Below, piece after piece: positions 23,591-31,587 of a stretch of DNA of 38,290 nucleotides. The DNA comes from Vulcanimicrobiota bacterium (GTDB taxonomy: Bacteria > Vulcanimicrobiota > Vulcanimicrobiia > Eremiobacterales > Eremiobacteraceae): assembly GCA_019235715.1 (NCBI GenBank), contig JAFAKE010000001.1, positions 1 through 38,290 of the forward strand, read 5' to 3'. The position numbers were made by a program, and so were the translations under genes. The notes beneath the pieces were generated by a model. The model worked only from the letters and a program-made list of their open reading frames with translations, had not been told where the DNA came from and searched no databases. The first letter of the stretch is position 1. Every line of letters starts with the position of its first letter.

Positions 23591-26500
23591 CTACGGGGCG
23601 CGGAGCTTCACGACCGCGCTTTCCGCGCTGCGCGTGCCGTCGGTCGTGATGACCTTGATCCAGAGCGACGTCTGATGGAGGTACACCGGCGCGTGACCGG
23701 CCGTCTCGGTCACTTCGTGTTCGCTGGTCAGCCAGTTCGCGCCGTGATCGGACGAATACAACACGCTTGAGAACAGCACGCGGTCTTTTTGGCCGCTCGC
23801 CTTCCAAGCAACGTGCACGGCGGCAGGGCCGATCGGCATAACGGACCCATCCGCGGGCTCGCTGATCGTAACCGCCGGTGCGTGCGCCGAGAAGCGCATG
23901 GTCTCGATCATGCCGCGCGGACCGTCCAGCTCTACGCTCGCCATTCCGGGGTTCGAACGCACGCGATAGGCGAAGTGCAGCATATCCCGGACGATATCGG
24001 TATCTTGGAACTTCCACTGCGGTTCGAATCGATATGTTGCAAGCGCGCCGCCATGGGCGTCGCGCAGCACGATAGCCCAACTGCCGCGGCTGCGCTGGTC
24101 CAGATCAACGCTGCTCGAATACGTGTACAGCGGGCCCATGAAGGCCGCAAACGACGGCGGCCGATTGAATAGGAACCCGCGCACGAGCAGTATGTCTGGG
24201 TCCTGCGGCGGCTGCAAATTCTTGAGCAGATGCCAGTACGTGCACTGATCGCTCCAGTCGAGATTCTCGGGCGCCAATCCCGTCGCCGATGCACCGAAAT
24301 AGAAAAGATCGTGGTCCATCCGCGTACGCCCGGTCCGCTCGCTGTTCGTGCGCAGCCGCTCGCCATTGCCGATGCTCGCATATACGGTTGTGCCGCGCGC
24401 GCTCTTGGTCGTCGGCTGAAGGTTGTGGTAGGTCTTCTGACACTCGGCGTTTGCTGCACCACCATCCCACCCCGGCAACGGGATGCTGTGCGCGACCTCG
24501 TGCGCGACTTCCCAATGCTCGGTGTTTTGCGGCACGAGAATGACTTTTTGACCGCTATATTTGCCGAGCATACTCGCCGGCATCAGCGAGGACCACATCG
24601 AATTCGGCAGCACGACGATCGCGCGGCCCGCTTTCTCGGTAAATGCCTTCGTGTCGGCGTCGTCGATGATGATCTCTCGCAGCAGATCCTCGCGCGCTTC
24701 GTTGATCAAAAACGTCGCACCGTTCATCGCTCCATACCCTGTCCACCAGCCCCCGAGCTCGCCTTTAAGGATGCGGTATGTCGTCGACGGCATAGACGGT
24801 TTTGTCCGATCGTATTCGATCTTCTTTATCTCGGCGACCGCCACCGGCATGTCGTCGTTCTGAACGGGATAATAATCTGGGATCGCAAGGTGGGATGACT
24901 GGGCCAGCGCATCCGTGTCCGATTTGAGCTTGGTTTCGAGCGCGCCGTAGTCTTTGGTATCGCCCTTCCACACCCACTCGACCGGTATGAAGTGCAGCGT
25001 CGGCGCATGCGTTTCGACCGCCTCGTCGTAGACGATCACGCGCAGACTCGACGGATTTTGACGCGACGACGAGTTGTCGTCGTACGATTTGATCTCGGCC
25101 ACAAAGCTGTAGCCGCCCTTGTCCAAGAGGAACGGCGTCGTGCCTTCGGGCGGGATGCCGCCAGGCACGGCGATCTTCAGCTGGTAGGTCTTGTACGCGC
25201 CGTTCGGATTCGGCGGTCCGACGATGTAGGCTTGCAGCTTCGTCTTGTCGGCGTACACGGTCGTGTTCGTCTGCTCGAGGGTGAAGACGAAATGCACGTC
25301 GCGCGTCTTGCTGCAATTGCTCTTATAGTCTATCTCGATGACGTCGCGGCCGGGAGCGTTGTGTTGGCTGCCGCCCTCGACATAGTAATCCTGGCCGAAC
25401 AGCACCGTGTCGCGGTTAGAAACCATCTTAAGCTCGGCGTCGTAGGACGGCACGGGCGCGAACTTGCTGCTCTTGGTGATTTGTTTTGTCTTCTGATCGG
25501 GGAAATCACGATCGTCCTGCCACACAGCTTGCGTCGGTTCGAACCATCCATCGAGCGGCTCGACCTTGCAGGCGACGTTGGGCTCGTGCCCATAGATGAC
25601 AGGTGACTCGAGCGGGCTGGGATACGCGCTCGGCTCTGAGCTTGGGGCGGAGCCGCCGGGCGTGGCTGTGGCTTCGCGCGTCACGCCGCCTGGGGCCGGC
25701 GTCGTCTGTCCGATGTTCTCCGCAGCATGCTCGGCAAGTCCCGGGATGAAGTCTGCGAGCGCGACGTCGAGCACCGTTTTGATGATCAGCTCTCCGGGAT
25801 GCTCGGCGCGGATCTCGCAACTGGCCTTTCCGTCGCGCACGGGCACCTGCTGCGTCGGCGCGCCGTCGGCCAGCTGCGCGGCGCCGCCGACGTTGAAGAT
25901 GACGATCGCTGCATCTTGCGGGCGCAAGCCGGAGATGTGCAGCGTAACGGGTTGCGTGCTGCCCGGCTTCATCGGCGCGAGCGCATCGAAGCGCTGCGCG
26001 ACGAACACGGACGAGAACGAATTAGTCTGTTTGTCCCCGGAAGCGACCGCGACGCGATGCGCGCCCAACGGCGCGGTATCTGCAAGTTTGGCGACGATGC
26101 TGCGATCGGAGGCGGCGAGCGTTTCAACGCCCTTCGCTGAGCCGTCGACGAGGACGCGCGCATTGCCCGGGTCGAGGCCGCGGATCTGCATCTGCATCAA
26201 GCCTTGGCCCTGACCGCCGATCTCGTATGCGGAGTTTGCTTCAGTGACAGCCGCTCCGCTGCTCGGCACGTGCGCAAGCGCTTGGGCGTCCTCGAGGTGC
26301 GTCGGCGCGTCGCTCACGCGACAAGTCGAACCGCTGTCGGGCGCACCGTCTTTGCCGAAGTGCCGGAAGAGCAGCAGCGCCGCGACGCCGCCGGCGATCT
26401 CCGGCAGTTTGAGCTTGAAGTGCCCGCTCTGATCCGTCAGCCCTTTGAAAAAAGTCTTATGGCCTGCTTGATCGACGGTCGCGACATAAAATGCTTTTGG

Positions 26501-26746
26501 ACCGGGCTCGTCCTGCGCGACGACGGAGCCGGTGATGACTGAGGTCGGACCCGCCAACGGCGGCAGATAGACACCGCTGTCGGTGCCCGTTCCGTCACCC
26601 GGCGCCGGCCGGGCGGCCTGATACGCGGGATCGGAGCCGAGCGCAGGCGTTGACGAGGCTGCGATGCCGGACGACTGGTTCACCGCAGCGGCAGCGGCAA
26701 GCGCGCACAGCGCGGCCAGGATCGCGGAAAGGCGTGCGAGATGCAT
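23591..26746 (-). CDS. Giant exported protein with HExxH zinc-peptidase-like motif
   Basis: 1051 residues. A signal peptide (MHLARLSAILAALCALAAAA) is followed by a region resembling a carboxypeptidase-regulatory-like strand domain (KAFYVATVDQAGHKTFFKG) and several Ig/IPT-like segments (for example IRGLDPGNARVLVDGSAKG; VTLHISGLRPQDAAIVIFN). Residues about 744-748 are HEVAH in WEVAHEVAHSIPLPGW, the zinc-binding HExxH pattern, with nearby His and Glu as possible third ligands. The C-terminus is a fibronectin-III-like domain (SSVLYSSDHGANWLTSEHE). I recognise no named family; a cell-surface metalloprotease or a degenerate one is possible. ATG 26746 has AGGG at 8 nt. The TPR-LuxR gene follows after 10 nt. 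Confidence 0.8.
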   Translation of the reverse strand: MHLARLSAILAALCALAAAAAVNQSSGIAASSTPALGSDPAYQAARPAPGDGTGTDSGVYLPPLAGPTSVITGSVVAQDEPGPKAFYVATVDQAGHKTFFKGLTDQSGHFKLKLPEIAGGVAALLLFRHFGKDGAPDSGSTCRVSDAPTHLEDAQALAHVPSSGAAVTEANSAYEIGGQGQGLMQMQIRGLDPGNARVLVDGSAKGVETLAASDRSIVAKLADTAPLGAHRVAVASGDKQTNSFSSVFVAQRFDALAPMKPGSTQPVTLHISGLRPQDAAIVIFNVGGAAQLADGAPTQQVPVRDGKASCEIRAEHPGELIIKTVLDVALADFIPGLAEHAAENIGQTTPAPGGVTREATATPGGSAPSSEPSAYPSPLESPVIYGHEPNVACKVEPLDGWFEPTQAVWQDDRDFPDQKTKQITKSSKFAPVPSYDAELKMVSNRDTVLFGQDYYVEGGSQHNAPGRDVIEIDYKSNCSKTRDVHFVFTLEQTNTTVYADKTKLQAYIVGPPNPNGAYKTYQLKIAVPGGIPPEGTTPFLLDKGGYSFVAEIKSYDDNSSSRQNPSSLRVIVYDEAVETHAPTLHFIPVEWVWKGDTKDYGALETKLKSDTDALAQSSHLAIPDYYPVQNDDMPVAVAEIKKIEYDRTKPSMPSTTYRILKGELGGWWTGYGAMNGATFLINEAREDLLREIIIDDADTKAFTEKAGRAIVVLPNSMWSSLMPASMLGKYSGQKVILVPQNTEHWEVAHEVAHSIPLPGWDGGAANAECQKTYHNLQPTTKSARGTTVYASIGNGERLRTNSERTGRTRMDHDLFYFGASATGLAPENLDWSDQCTYWHLLKNLQPPQDPDILLVRGFLFNRPPSFAAFMGPLYTYSSSVDLDQRSRGSWAIVLRDAHGGALATYRFEPQWKFQDTDIVRDMLHFAYRVRSNPGMASVELDGPRGMIETMRFSAHAPAVTISEPADGSVMPIGPAAVHVAWKASGQKDRVLFSSVLYSSDHGANWLTSEHEVTETAGHAPVYLHQTSLWIKVITTDGTRSAESAVVKLRAP

Positions 26747-27139
26747 GGTCAAGCCCTATCACAAAAAGCCACGACGTGATATGACTCGCGCGGTCGGCTC
26801 GCGTGTTCGCACGTCGCACGCGGGATTCCCGCGAACGCTTCAGGCGCGGACGAACGCGATAGATCTAGCGGTTAGCCGTTTTTGCGCAACGCGCTCGATG
26901 TGGTCTGCGAGCGATCGATCGTCGTTGCCTATGAGGTTACCTCCGGGAAAGAGGCGCTGAGGGCGTGGCACTTTCAACCGGCGGTCAGGCGCCCTCCCGG
27001 CCCGCCTAAGACGGCCAAGCGGCGGCTCGTGAGTGGAACCTGGGATTTGGCGGAGAAAGCACAAGCTGAAAATAGCCGGCAGGCAGGGCACGCGCAAGAA
27101 CGAAATTCTATAGCGCACGGGGCAGGGGGCTTCGAAATC
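26747..27139. other. 393-nt intergenic region, no gene seen
   Basis: This is the longest gap in the window, between the divergent starts of the HExxH protein and the TonB-like protein. A frame is open across part of it (from 26882) but its translation is Arg/Pro-rich and unlike a protein. It contains a short palindrome, GAGGTTACCTC, at 26933-26943, and G+C-rich complementary blocks between about 26945 and 27060 that could fold. I see no riboswitch or small RNA family I can name. Both divergent promoters must lie here. Confidence 0.5.
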
Positions 27140-27799
27140 TTGAGCGATCAAATCCCCGATAAAACTGATTCGATCAGCGAATACAAGCGCGATCTTCCGT
27201 TCGGCTTTAGCACGTCGTTTGCGGTGCACATCACCGCGGCCATTTTGCTGTTCACAGTCGTCGCTTCCGCGATCGCCGTCAGCGACGCGAAGTATCCCAT
27301 CAAAGAACAGAAGAGCACGATCATCACGATTGAGACCTTGGTGCGCACGCCGACGACGGCCGCCCATCAGACGCAGCCCTCCGAGCAGCGCGTCGCGCGC
27401 AGCGCAACCTCGTCCTCGAGTTCCGCGTCGAGCGCGTCGTCGTCGCCCGCGCATGGCGCGCGGTCGACCGCCGATTCGTCGGCTTCGACGTCTGGCGGCG
27501 TCCGGACTGAGATCTCCAAACTTGCGAGCAGCTTGCCGCGCATCAAACCGGCGATGTCCGCCGTCGCGCACGCATTCACCGGTGCGGCGTCTGAAGGCAG
27601 CGCGTCTGCATCAGGCAGCAATGGCAGCGGCGGTGCGACGAACGGGCAGAGCACGGTGAACGGGCCTGGCCCAAGCGATGTCGACAACGGCGGCCGCGGG
27701 CATACCGGACCGGTGTGGGGCGAAGAGCAAGCGGATGGTCCGTTCGGTCACGCCCACGGCGACAGCTGCACTCCTTCGCGCGGAGGCTGGTTCCACTAG
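27140..27799 (+). CDS. TonB-like N-terminal membrane protein with Ser/Gly-rich tail
   Basis: 219 residues from TTG 27140 (AGGGGG about 10 nt upstream). Residues 19-45 (DLPFGFSTSFAVHITAAIL onward) resemble the cytoplasmic arginine/membrane-anchor region of TonB or periplasmic-linker energy transducers. They are followed by a Ser/Ala-rich linker and a Gly/Asn/Ser-rich stretch, ending GHAHGDSCTPSRGGWFH. The usual TonB C-terminal domain (about 80 residues) is absent. It could be a truncated TonB paralogue or a surface adhesin-like linker. Low-complexity composition limits any better call. A strong hairpin follows at 27841-27866. Confidence 0.6.
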   Translation: MSDQIPDKTDSISEYKRDLPFGFSTSFAVHITAAILLFTVVASAIAVSDAKYPIKEQKSTIITIETLVRTPTTAAHQTQPSEQRVARSATSSSSSASSASSSPAHGARSTADSSASTSGGVRTEISKLASSLPRIKPAMSAVAHAFTGAASEGSASASGSNGSGGATNGQSTVNGPGPSDVDNGGRGHTGPVWGEEQADGPFGHAHGDSCTPSRGGWFH

Positions 27800-27840
27800 C
27801 GCAGAGCGCGCGCCACGCCGGCGCGTTCCGTCAAGGATAG

Positions 27841-27872
27841 AAAGCGCGTTCGCAAGAACGCGCTTTTCGTTC
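27841..27872 (+). terminator. Perfect 11-bp hairpin before the cytochrome c gene (terminator or leader structure)
   Basis: AAAGCGCGTTC (27841-27851), GCAA tetraloop, GAACGCGCTTT (27856-27866), then TCGTTC and the cytochrome c ATG at 27873. As a terminator it would serve the TonB-like gene, but its U-tract is short. An AAGGA at 27834-27838 lies just before the hairpin, so if the stem forms it would bring that Shine-Dalgarno about 8 nt from the ATG. Confidence 0.6.
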
Positions 27873-28769
27873 ATGCGTTGGCTCGTGCGCGCCGTTCTCG
27901 TCGTGATCGTGCTGCTCGTGGTCGCGACAGTCGCCGTCTATGCGATCAGTACGGCCGACCTCAACCGCTCGTACGACATCCCGGCACAGGCGCTTACGCT
28001 GAGCGTTCCGACCGATGCCGCGAGCGTCGAGCGCGGCAGGCATTTCGCGACGGCAATCGCCAAGTGCAGCGACTGCCACAGCGCCGATCTTGGCGGCAAG
28101 GTTTTCCTCGACGTGCCGCCGTTCTTGATCACCGCACCCAATCTCACCCGTGGACAGGGCGGTCTGGGTAGTTCTCTGACCGACGCGGATATCGTGCGCG
28201 CGGTGCGCGACGGCGTGGCCCCGAACGGACACGCGTTGCTGATCATGCCGTCGAGCGCGTTCCAGTATTTGAGCGATGAAGACCTCGGGGATATCATCGC
28301 ATTCGTGCGCGCGCGGCCGCCGGTCGACCGGACGCTGCCCGCCAACGACGTGCGGCCGTTGGGGCGCGTTCTGCTCGTCATCGGCGCGCTGCCGCCGCCG
28401 GATGCGGCGACCATCGACCACTCGGCGCATCCGCCCGCGACCATGCCGGCGGCGATCACACCCGAGTACGGCCGATACATGGCGATCACGGGCGGCTGCA
28501 CGGGCTGCCATCGCGCGAATCTTGCCGGCGGCCCGATCCCCGGCTTGCCGCCGGACGCACCGCACGCGCAAAACCTCACGCCGGCGAACATCGGATCGTG
28601 GACCGAGGACGATTTCGCGCGTGCATTGCGCACCGGAAAACGCCCGGACGGCACAACGATCAACACGCTCATGCCGTGGCCCTATACCGCACAGATGACG
28701 GACACGGAGATCAAAGCGCTCTGGCTTTACGTGCGCTCCGTGCCGCCCGTGCAAACGCCCGCGAAGTAG
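27873..28769 (+). CDS. Membrane-anchored diheme cytochrome c
   Basis: 298 residues. One uncleaved-looking membrane helix (about 3-26, WLVRAVLVVIVLLVVATVAV) anchors two cytochrome c domains on the outer face. The first heme motif is C65-S-D-C-H69 in AKCSDCHSADLGG; the second is C209-T-G-C-H213 in GCTGCHRANLAGG. Candidate axial methionines follow each (LLIMPSSAF and TLMPWPY). This is the fold of diheme cytochromes that pass electrons from a periplasmic dehydrogenase or oxidase; the partner is not encoded here, but the multicopper oxidase 1.6 kb away is also a redox protein. The ATG 27873 has no Shine-Dalgarno directly upstream (see the hairpin entry). Confidence 0.92.
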   Translation: MRWLVRAVLVVIVLLVVATVAVYAISTADLNRSYDIPAQALTLSVPTDAASVERGRHFATAIAKCSDCHSADLGGKVFLDVPPFLITAPNLTRGQGGLGSSLTDADIVRAVRDGVAPNGHALLIMPSSAFQYLSDEDLGDIIAFVRARPPVDRTLPANDVRPLGRVLLVIGALPPPDAATIDHSAHPPATMPAAITPEYGRYMAITGGCTGCHRANLAGGPIPGLPPDAPHAQNLTPANIGSWTEDDFARALRTGKRPDGTTINTLMPWPYTAQMTDTEIKALWLYVRSVPPVQTPAK

Positions 28770-28775
28770 TAGCTT

Positions 28776-29168
28776 CTAGGCCGCCTTCACCCGTTTGAGC
28801 TGGTGCAGGACAAAGCCGTTGCCCTCGCTGTCCTGGCAGATGGCCATAAGGCAGTGGTCGTTTTCAATGACGTCGCCGACGACGCTCCCCCCACGCTTGC
28901 GGTAACCCGCCAGAGTCCGGCGCATGTCTTCGACGGCGAACATCACGCCGCGGCTCTCGTGCCATGACCCGTCCTCCATGCGCCACAGGCCGAACGTCGA
29001 GCCATCGGGCAGCTCGAATTCAGCGCCGCTGCTGCCGAGTTCCCGGGTGAGCTGCAAGCCCACGACGTCACGATAGAACCTGATGGCGCGGCGTGGATCC
29101 TTGACGAGGTAGCAGTGGACGTCGATTCCCGTGATCTCACCCGCTATGGCGATAGGCATGGTGCGCAT
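28776..29168 (-). CDS. VOC (glyoxalase/bleomycin resistance) family protein
   Basis: 130 residues, a two-module beta-alpha-beta-beta-beta fold. H18 (GIDVHCYLVKD) is a likely metal ligand, followed by RAIRFYRDVVGLQLTREL, SRGVMFAVEDMRRTLAGY, and a C-terminal CQDSEGNGFVLHQLKR in which the usual Glu ligand position reads Val-Leu-His. It is a small stand-alone VOC protein; dioxygenase, glyoxalase and binding functions cannot be separated by sequence. ATG 29168 has AAAGGA at 6 nt. It is divergent from the WYL regulator, across a palindromic region, and is a plausible regulated target. Confidence 0.85.
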   Translation of the reverse strand: MRTMPIAIAGEITGIDVHCYLVKDPRRAIRFYRDVVGLQLTRELGSSGAEFELPDGSTFGLWRMEDGSWHESRGVMFAVEDMRRTLAGYRKRGGSVVGDVIENDHCLMAICQDSEGNGFVLHQLKRVKAA

Positions 29169-29218
29169 GGCATCCTTTCTTTTCAGTGTTTGACACCACC
29201 ATAGTAGCGTGGCATACT

Positions 29219-29233
29219 TGACATCTGATGTCA
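29219..29233. promoter_or_regulatory. Palindrome between divergent VOC and WYL genes
   Basis: TGACAT-CTG-ATGTCA, a perfect 6-bp inverted repeat with a 3-nt centre, 25 nt before the WYL start codon (GTG 29258) and 51 nt before the VOC start. Its left arm overlaps a consensus TTGACA (29218-29223), so binding could block a promoter. It suits a dimeric helix-turn-helix regulator and suggests autoregulation. Confidence 0.5.
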
Positions 29234-29257
29234 TATTGGGTGTGAGATGCTATCTTC

Positions 29258-30253
29258 GTGAAATCGGGACGGCTGCTCAATCTTCTTCTCTTGCTGCAGG
29301 CACACGGCGCGCTGACGGCGTCGGCTCTGGCCGAGCGGCTCGAGGTTTCCGAACGCACCATTCATCGGGACGTCGACGCGCTGAGCTCTGCCGGCATCCC
29401 GGTGTACGCCGAGCGCGGTTCTAGTGGCGGAATCCGGCTTTCCGATGGCTACCGGCGCGCCCTCACACAATTCGGCGAAGACGAGATCCGCGCGCTTTTC
29501 ATCGCCTCTGCGAATCCGCTGGCCGACATCGGGCTCGGCGAAGGGCTTGTCAAGGCGCTGGAAAAGCTCGCCGGCGCGTTGCCTCCGCCGCAGCGCCGCG
29601 CAGCGGAGCGAAGCCGCAGTCTGATCTTCTTCGATCCGCGCCGCTGGCGCCAAGCGTTGGCGCCGGTGGAGCATCTGGCGGTGTTGCGACGTGCGGTCTG
29701 GGACGATCGCCGCGCGCACCTCGAGTACCGCGACCGCAACGGCAAGATCACCGAGCGGGTCGTCGATCCGCTGGGCCTCATCGCGAAGGCCGGCGTCTGG
29801 TACGTCGCTGCCCTCTATAGAGATGAAATGCGCGTGTTCCGCTGCGACCGCATCCGGCGCGCCGCCGTCCTGCATGAAACCTTCGAGCGTCCGGCGGGTT
29901 TCAATCTCGCCGAGTTTTGGCAATCGTGGAGCGAGCGCTTTGAGGCGAGCCTGCCGAAGTATCCGGTTCGGTTGCGCGTCGCGCCGCAAGCCATTGACGA
30001 CGTGACTTCGTACTGGGAAGCCGAATATCTGGATGAAGGCGCGGGCGCCGATGGCTGGACCGAGGTACGCGTCGTGTTTCCGTCGCTCGAGACTGCGGTG
30101 CCGCATCTAGTGGCCTGGGCGCATATGACGCGCGTCGTCGAGCCGGCGGAAGTGCACGAGCGGATGATCGCGTGCGCGCGCGCGCTCTTGGAGCGGGAGA
30201 CGGGCCTCGAACCCGCGACCTATAGCTTGGGAAGCTATCGCTCTACCAACTGA
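29258..30253 (+). CDS. WYL-domain transcriptional regulator (HTH_11/DeoR-type N-terminus)
   Basis: 331 residues. Residues 1-60 form a winged helix-turn-helix (LTASALAERLEVSERTIHRD, then IPVYAERGSSGGIRL). A WYL domain occupies about 140-215 (YRDRNGKITERVVDPLGLIAKAGVWYVAAL) and a WCX-like part about 235-320. These regulators bind nucleotide- or metabolite-like ligands and often repress a divergent gene; here that would be the VOC gene. The GTG at 29258 is the first start after an in-frame TGA at 29243-29245 and has no good ribosome-binding site. The last 21 or so codons are read antisense through tRNA-Gly (30189-30264), so the true C-terminus may be shorter in family terms. Confidence 0.9.
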   Translation: MKSGRLLNLLLLLQAHGALTASALAERLEVSERTIHRDVDALSSAGIPVYAERGSSGGIRLSDGYRRALTQFGEDEIRALFIASANPLADIGLGEGLVKALEKLAGALPPPQRRAAERSRSLIFFDPRRWRQALAPVEHLAVLRRAVWDDRRAHLEYRDRNGKITERVVDPLGLIAKAGVWYVAALYRDEMRVFRCDRIRRAAVLHETFERPAGFNLAEFWQSWSERFEASLPKYPVRLRVAPQAIDDVTSYWEAEYLDEGAGADGWTEVRVVFPSLETAVPHLVAWAHMTRVVEPAEVHERMIACARALLERETGLEPATYSLGSYRSTN

Positions 30254-30264
30254 GCTACTCCCGC
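30189..30264 (-). tRNA. tRNA-Gly (anticodon CCC)
   Basis: A complete cloverleaf of 76 nt including encoded CCA (30189-30191). The acceptor stem GCGGGAG / CTCCCGC is perfect over 7 bp. The D arm is GCTC-AGTTGGTA-GAGC, the anticodon stem ATAGC / GCTAT with loop TTCCCAA gives anticodon CCC (reads GGG), and the T arm is GCGGG-TTCGAGG-CCCGT with one G-U pair. The discriminator base is T. It overlaps the 3' end of the WYL gene on the opposite strand by 65 nt. Confidence 0.97.
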
Positions 30265-30395
30265 GCGCGACTGCGCTTTCGGCGCTCGCACCGCCCGCTC
30301 CCGCGCTTCCCGCTGTAGCGGCTCGCGCGCGTAGGACAGGGCAGGCTTAGCGCTCACCAGAAAAACTTGCGCTCAATGTTTTTCCGGCGGCTGGC

Positions 30396-31547
30396 GTGAT
30401 CACGCGTCGAGAAGCGATCAAGCTTGCGAGCGCAGGAGCGTTCGCGCTCGCTGCGTCGCGTGCGCATGCCGCGATGGCTGGCGCGACGCAGCCGAACGCA
30501 ACCGCAATCGCTTCCGCTGCATCTTCGGATACGGCACTCGATCTGCGCAGATTGACGACTGCAGACTTGCGCGCGCTGCCGAGATTAGAATCTCCGAGCG
30601 AGATCAAAAGAACGGGGCGTACGCGCTCGTTTTCGCTCGTCCTCGCGGCCGGCGCCGTTGAGCCGCTTCCGGGGCACCGCGTGCAGACGCGCACCGTCAA
30701 TGGCGCATCGCCGGGCCCCATCTTGCGCATGACCGAAGGCGACGACGTCGAGATCACGATCGTCAACCGATTGAACAAAGGCACGTCGATCCACTGGCAC
30801 GGGGTACCGGTGCCGTTTTTGATGGACGGCGTCGCGACATTCTCGCAAGCGCCAATCGCACCAGGCTCGCACTACGTCTATCGCTGGGTGGCGCCTCAAG
30901 CCGGAACGTACATGTACCACTCACACTACAGCGAGATGGAGGAAGACAGCGTCTCCGGCATGATGATCGTCGATCCGCAAGACGCATCTCGCCAGCCCCG
31001 CTACGATGTCGATGTCGCGATCTCCGTGACGTCGCTGCAGTGGGAGCCGTCGCGGCGTGCCGAAGCGCAAGCGATTCTGGCCGATGCGATGCTCATGCGC
31101 GGCATGGGCGGCGAGTCGAAAGCCGATCCGAACCCGGGCATGGGCGATGCCATGGAACGCATGGACATGGTCGAGTACTGGTGTTTCAACGGCAAGACGT
31201 TTCCGGCCACCGATCCGATCCGCGTGAAGCAAGGCGACCTCGTCCGCGTGCGCTTTGCCAACGTCACGCATATGTCGCACCCGATGCATCTTCATGGGCA
31301 CTGGTTCCGTTGGATCGCCCAAGACGGCGCGCCGCTGTCCGATCCACACGTGATGAACACGATCGCCGTCGACCCTGGGCAAACGATCGACATCGACTTC
31401 ATCGCCAACAATCCTGGGGTATGGCCGTTACACTGCCACATCGTATCCCATATGGTGGATAACAAAGATGTGATGAGCGGTCTGGTGACCGCCGTCGTGT
31501 ACGAGGGCTTCTCGCTGCCTTCGATGATGCAGCAGTATCTGAGGTAG
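30396..31547 (+). CDS. Tat-exported multicopper oxidase (laccase-like)
   Basis: 383 residues. A Tat signal (TRREAIKLASAGAFALAASR) leads the mature enzyme. All copper-binding motifs are present: HWHG (133-136), HSH (175-177), HPMHLHGHW (near 295) and HCHIVSHM (near 346). The last includes the T1 cysteine. Two cupredoxin domains are recognisable, fewer residues than the 450-500 of three-domain laccases. The T1 loop HCHIVSHMVDNKDVM places the likely axial Met 13 residues after the Cys, against 10 in CueO, so there is an insertion. A Met-rich insert (MLMRGMGG, MGDAMERMDM) may bind Cu(I). GTG start at 30396. Possible roles are copper or phenol oxidation. Confidence 0.93.
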   Translation: MITRREAIKLASAGAFALAASRAHAAMAGATQPNATAIASAASSDTALDLRRLTTADLRALPRLESPSEIKRTGRTRSFSLVLAAGAVEPLPGHRVQTRTVNGASPGPILRMTEGDDVEITIVNRLNKGTSIHWHGVPVPFLMDGVATFSQAPIAPGSHYVYRWVAPQAGTYMYHSHYSEMEEDSVSGMMIVDPQDASRQPRYDVDVAISVTSLQWEPSRRAEAQAILADAMLMRGMGGESKADPNPGMGDAMERMDMVEYWCFNGKTFPATDPIRVKQGDLVRVRFANVTHMSHPMHLHGHWFRWIAQDGAPLSDPHVMNTIAVDPGQTIDIDFIANNPGVWPLHCHIVSHMVDNKDVMSGLVTAVVYEGFSLPSMMQQYLR

Positions 31548-31587
31548 GACCCAACGGCCTTTAAGCGTCGCGCGCTAGCATCACACT

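Noticed and set aside
26933-26943. Palindrome GAGGTTACCTC in the longest intergenic gap
   Set aside because: Five-base arms are short and expected by chance in such a gap; noted in the region entry but not called a site.
26882-27139. N-terminal extension of the TonB-like frame
   Set aside because: Its translation is Arg/Pro-rich and unlike a protein; a TTG with AGGGGG upstream at 27140 precedes the membrane segment.
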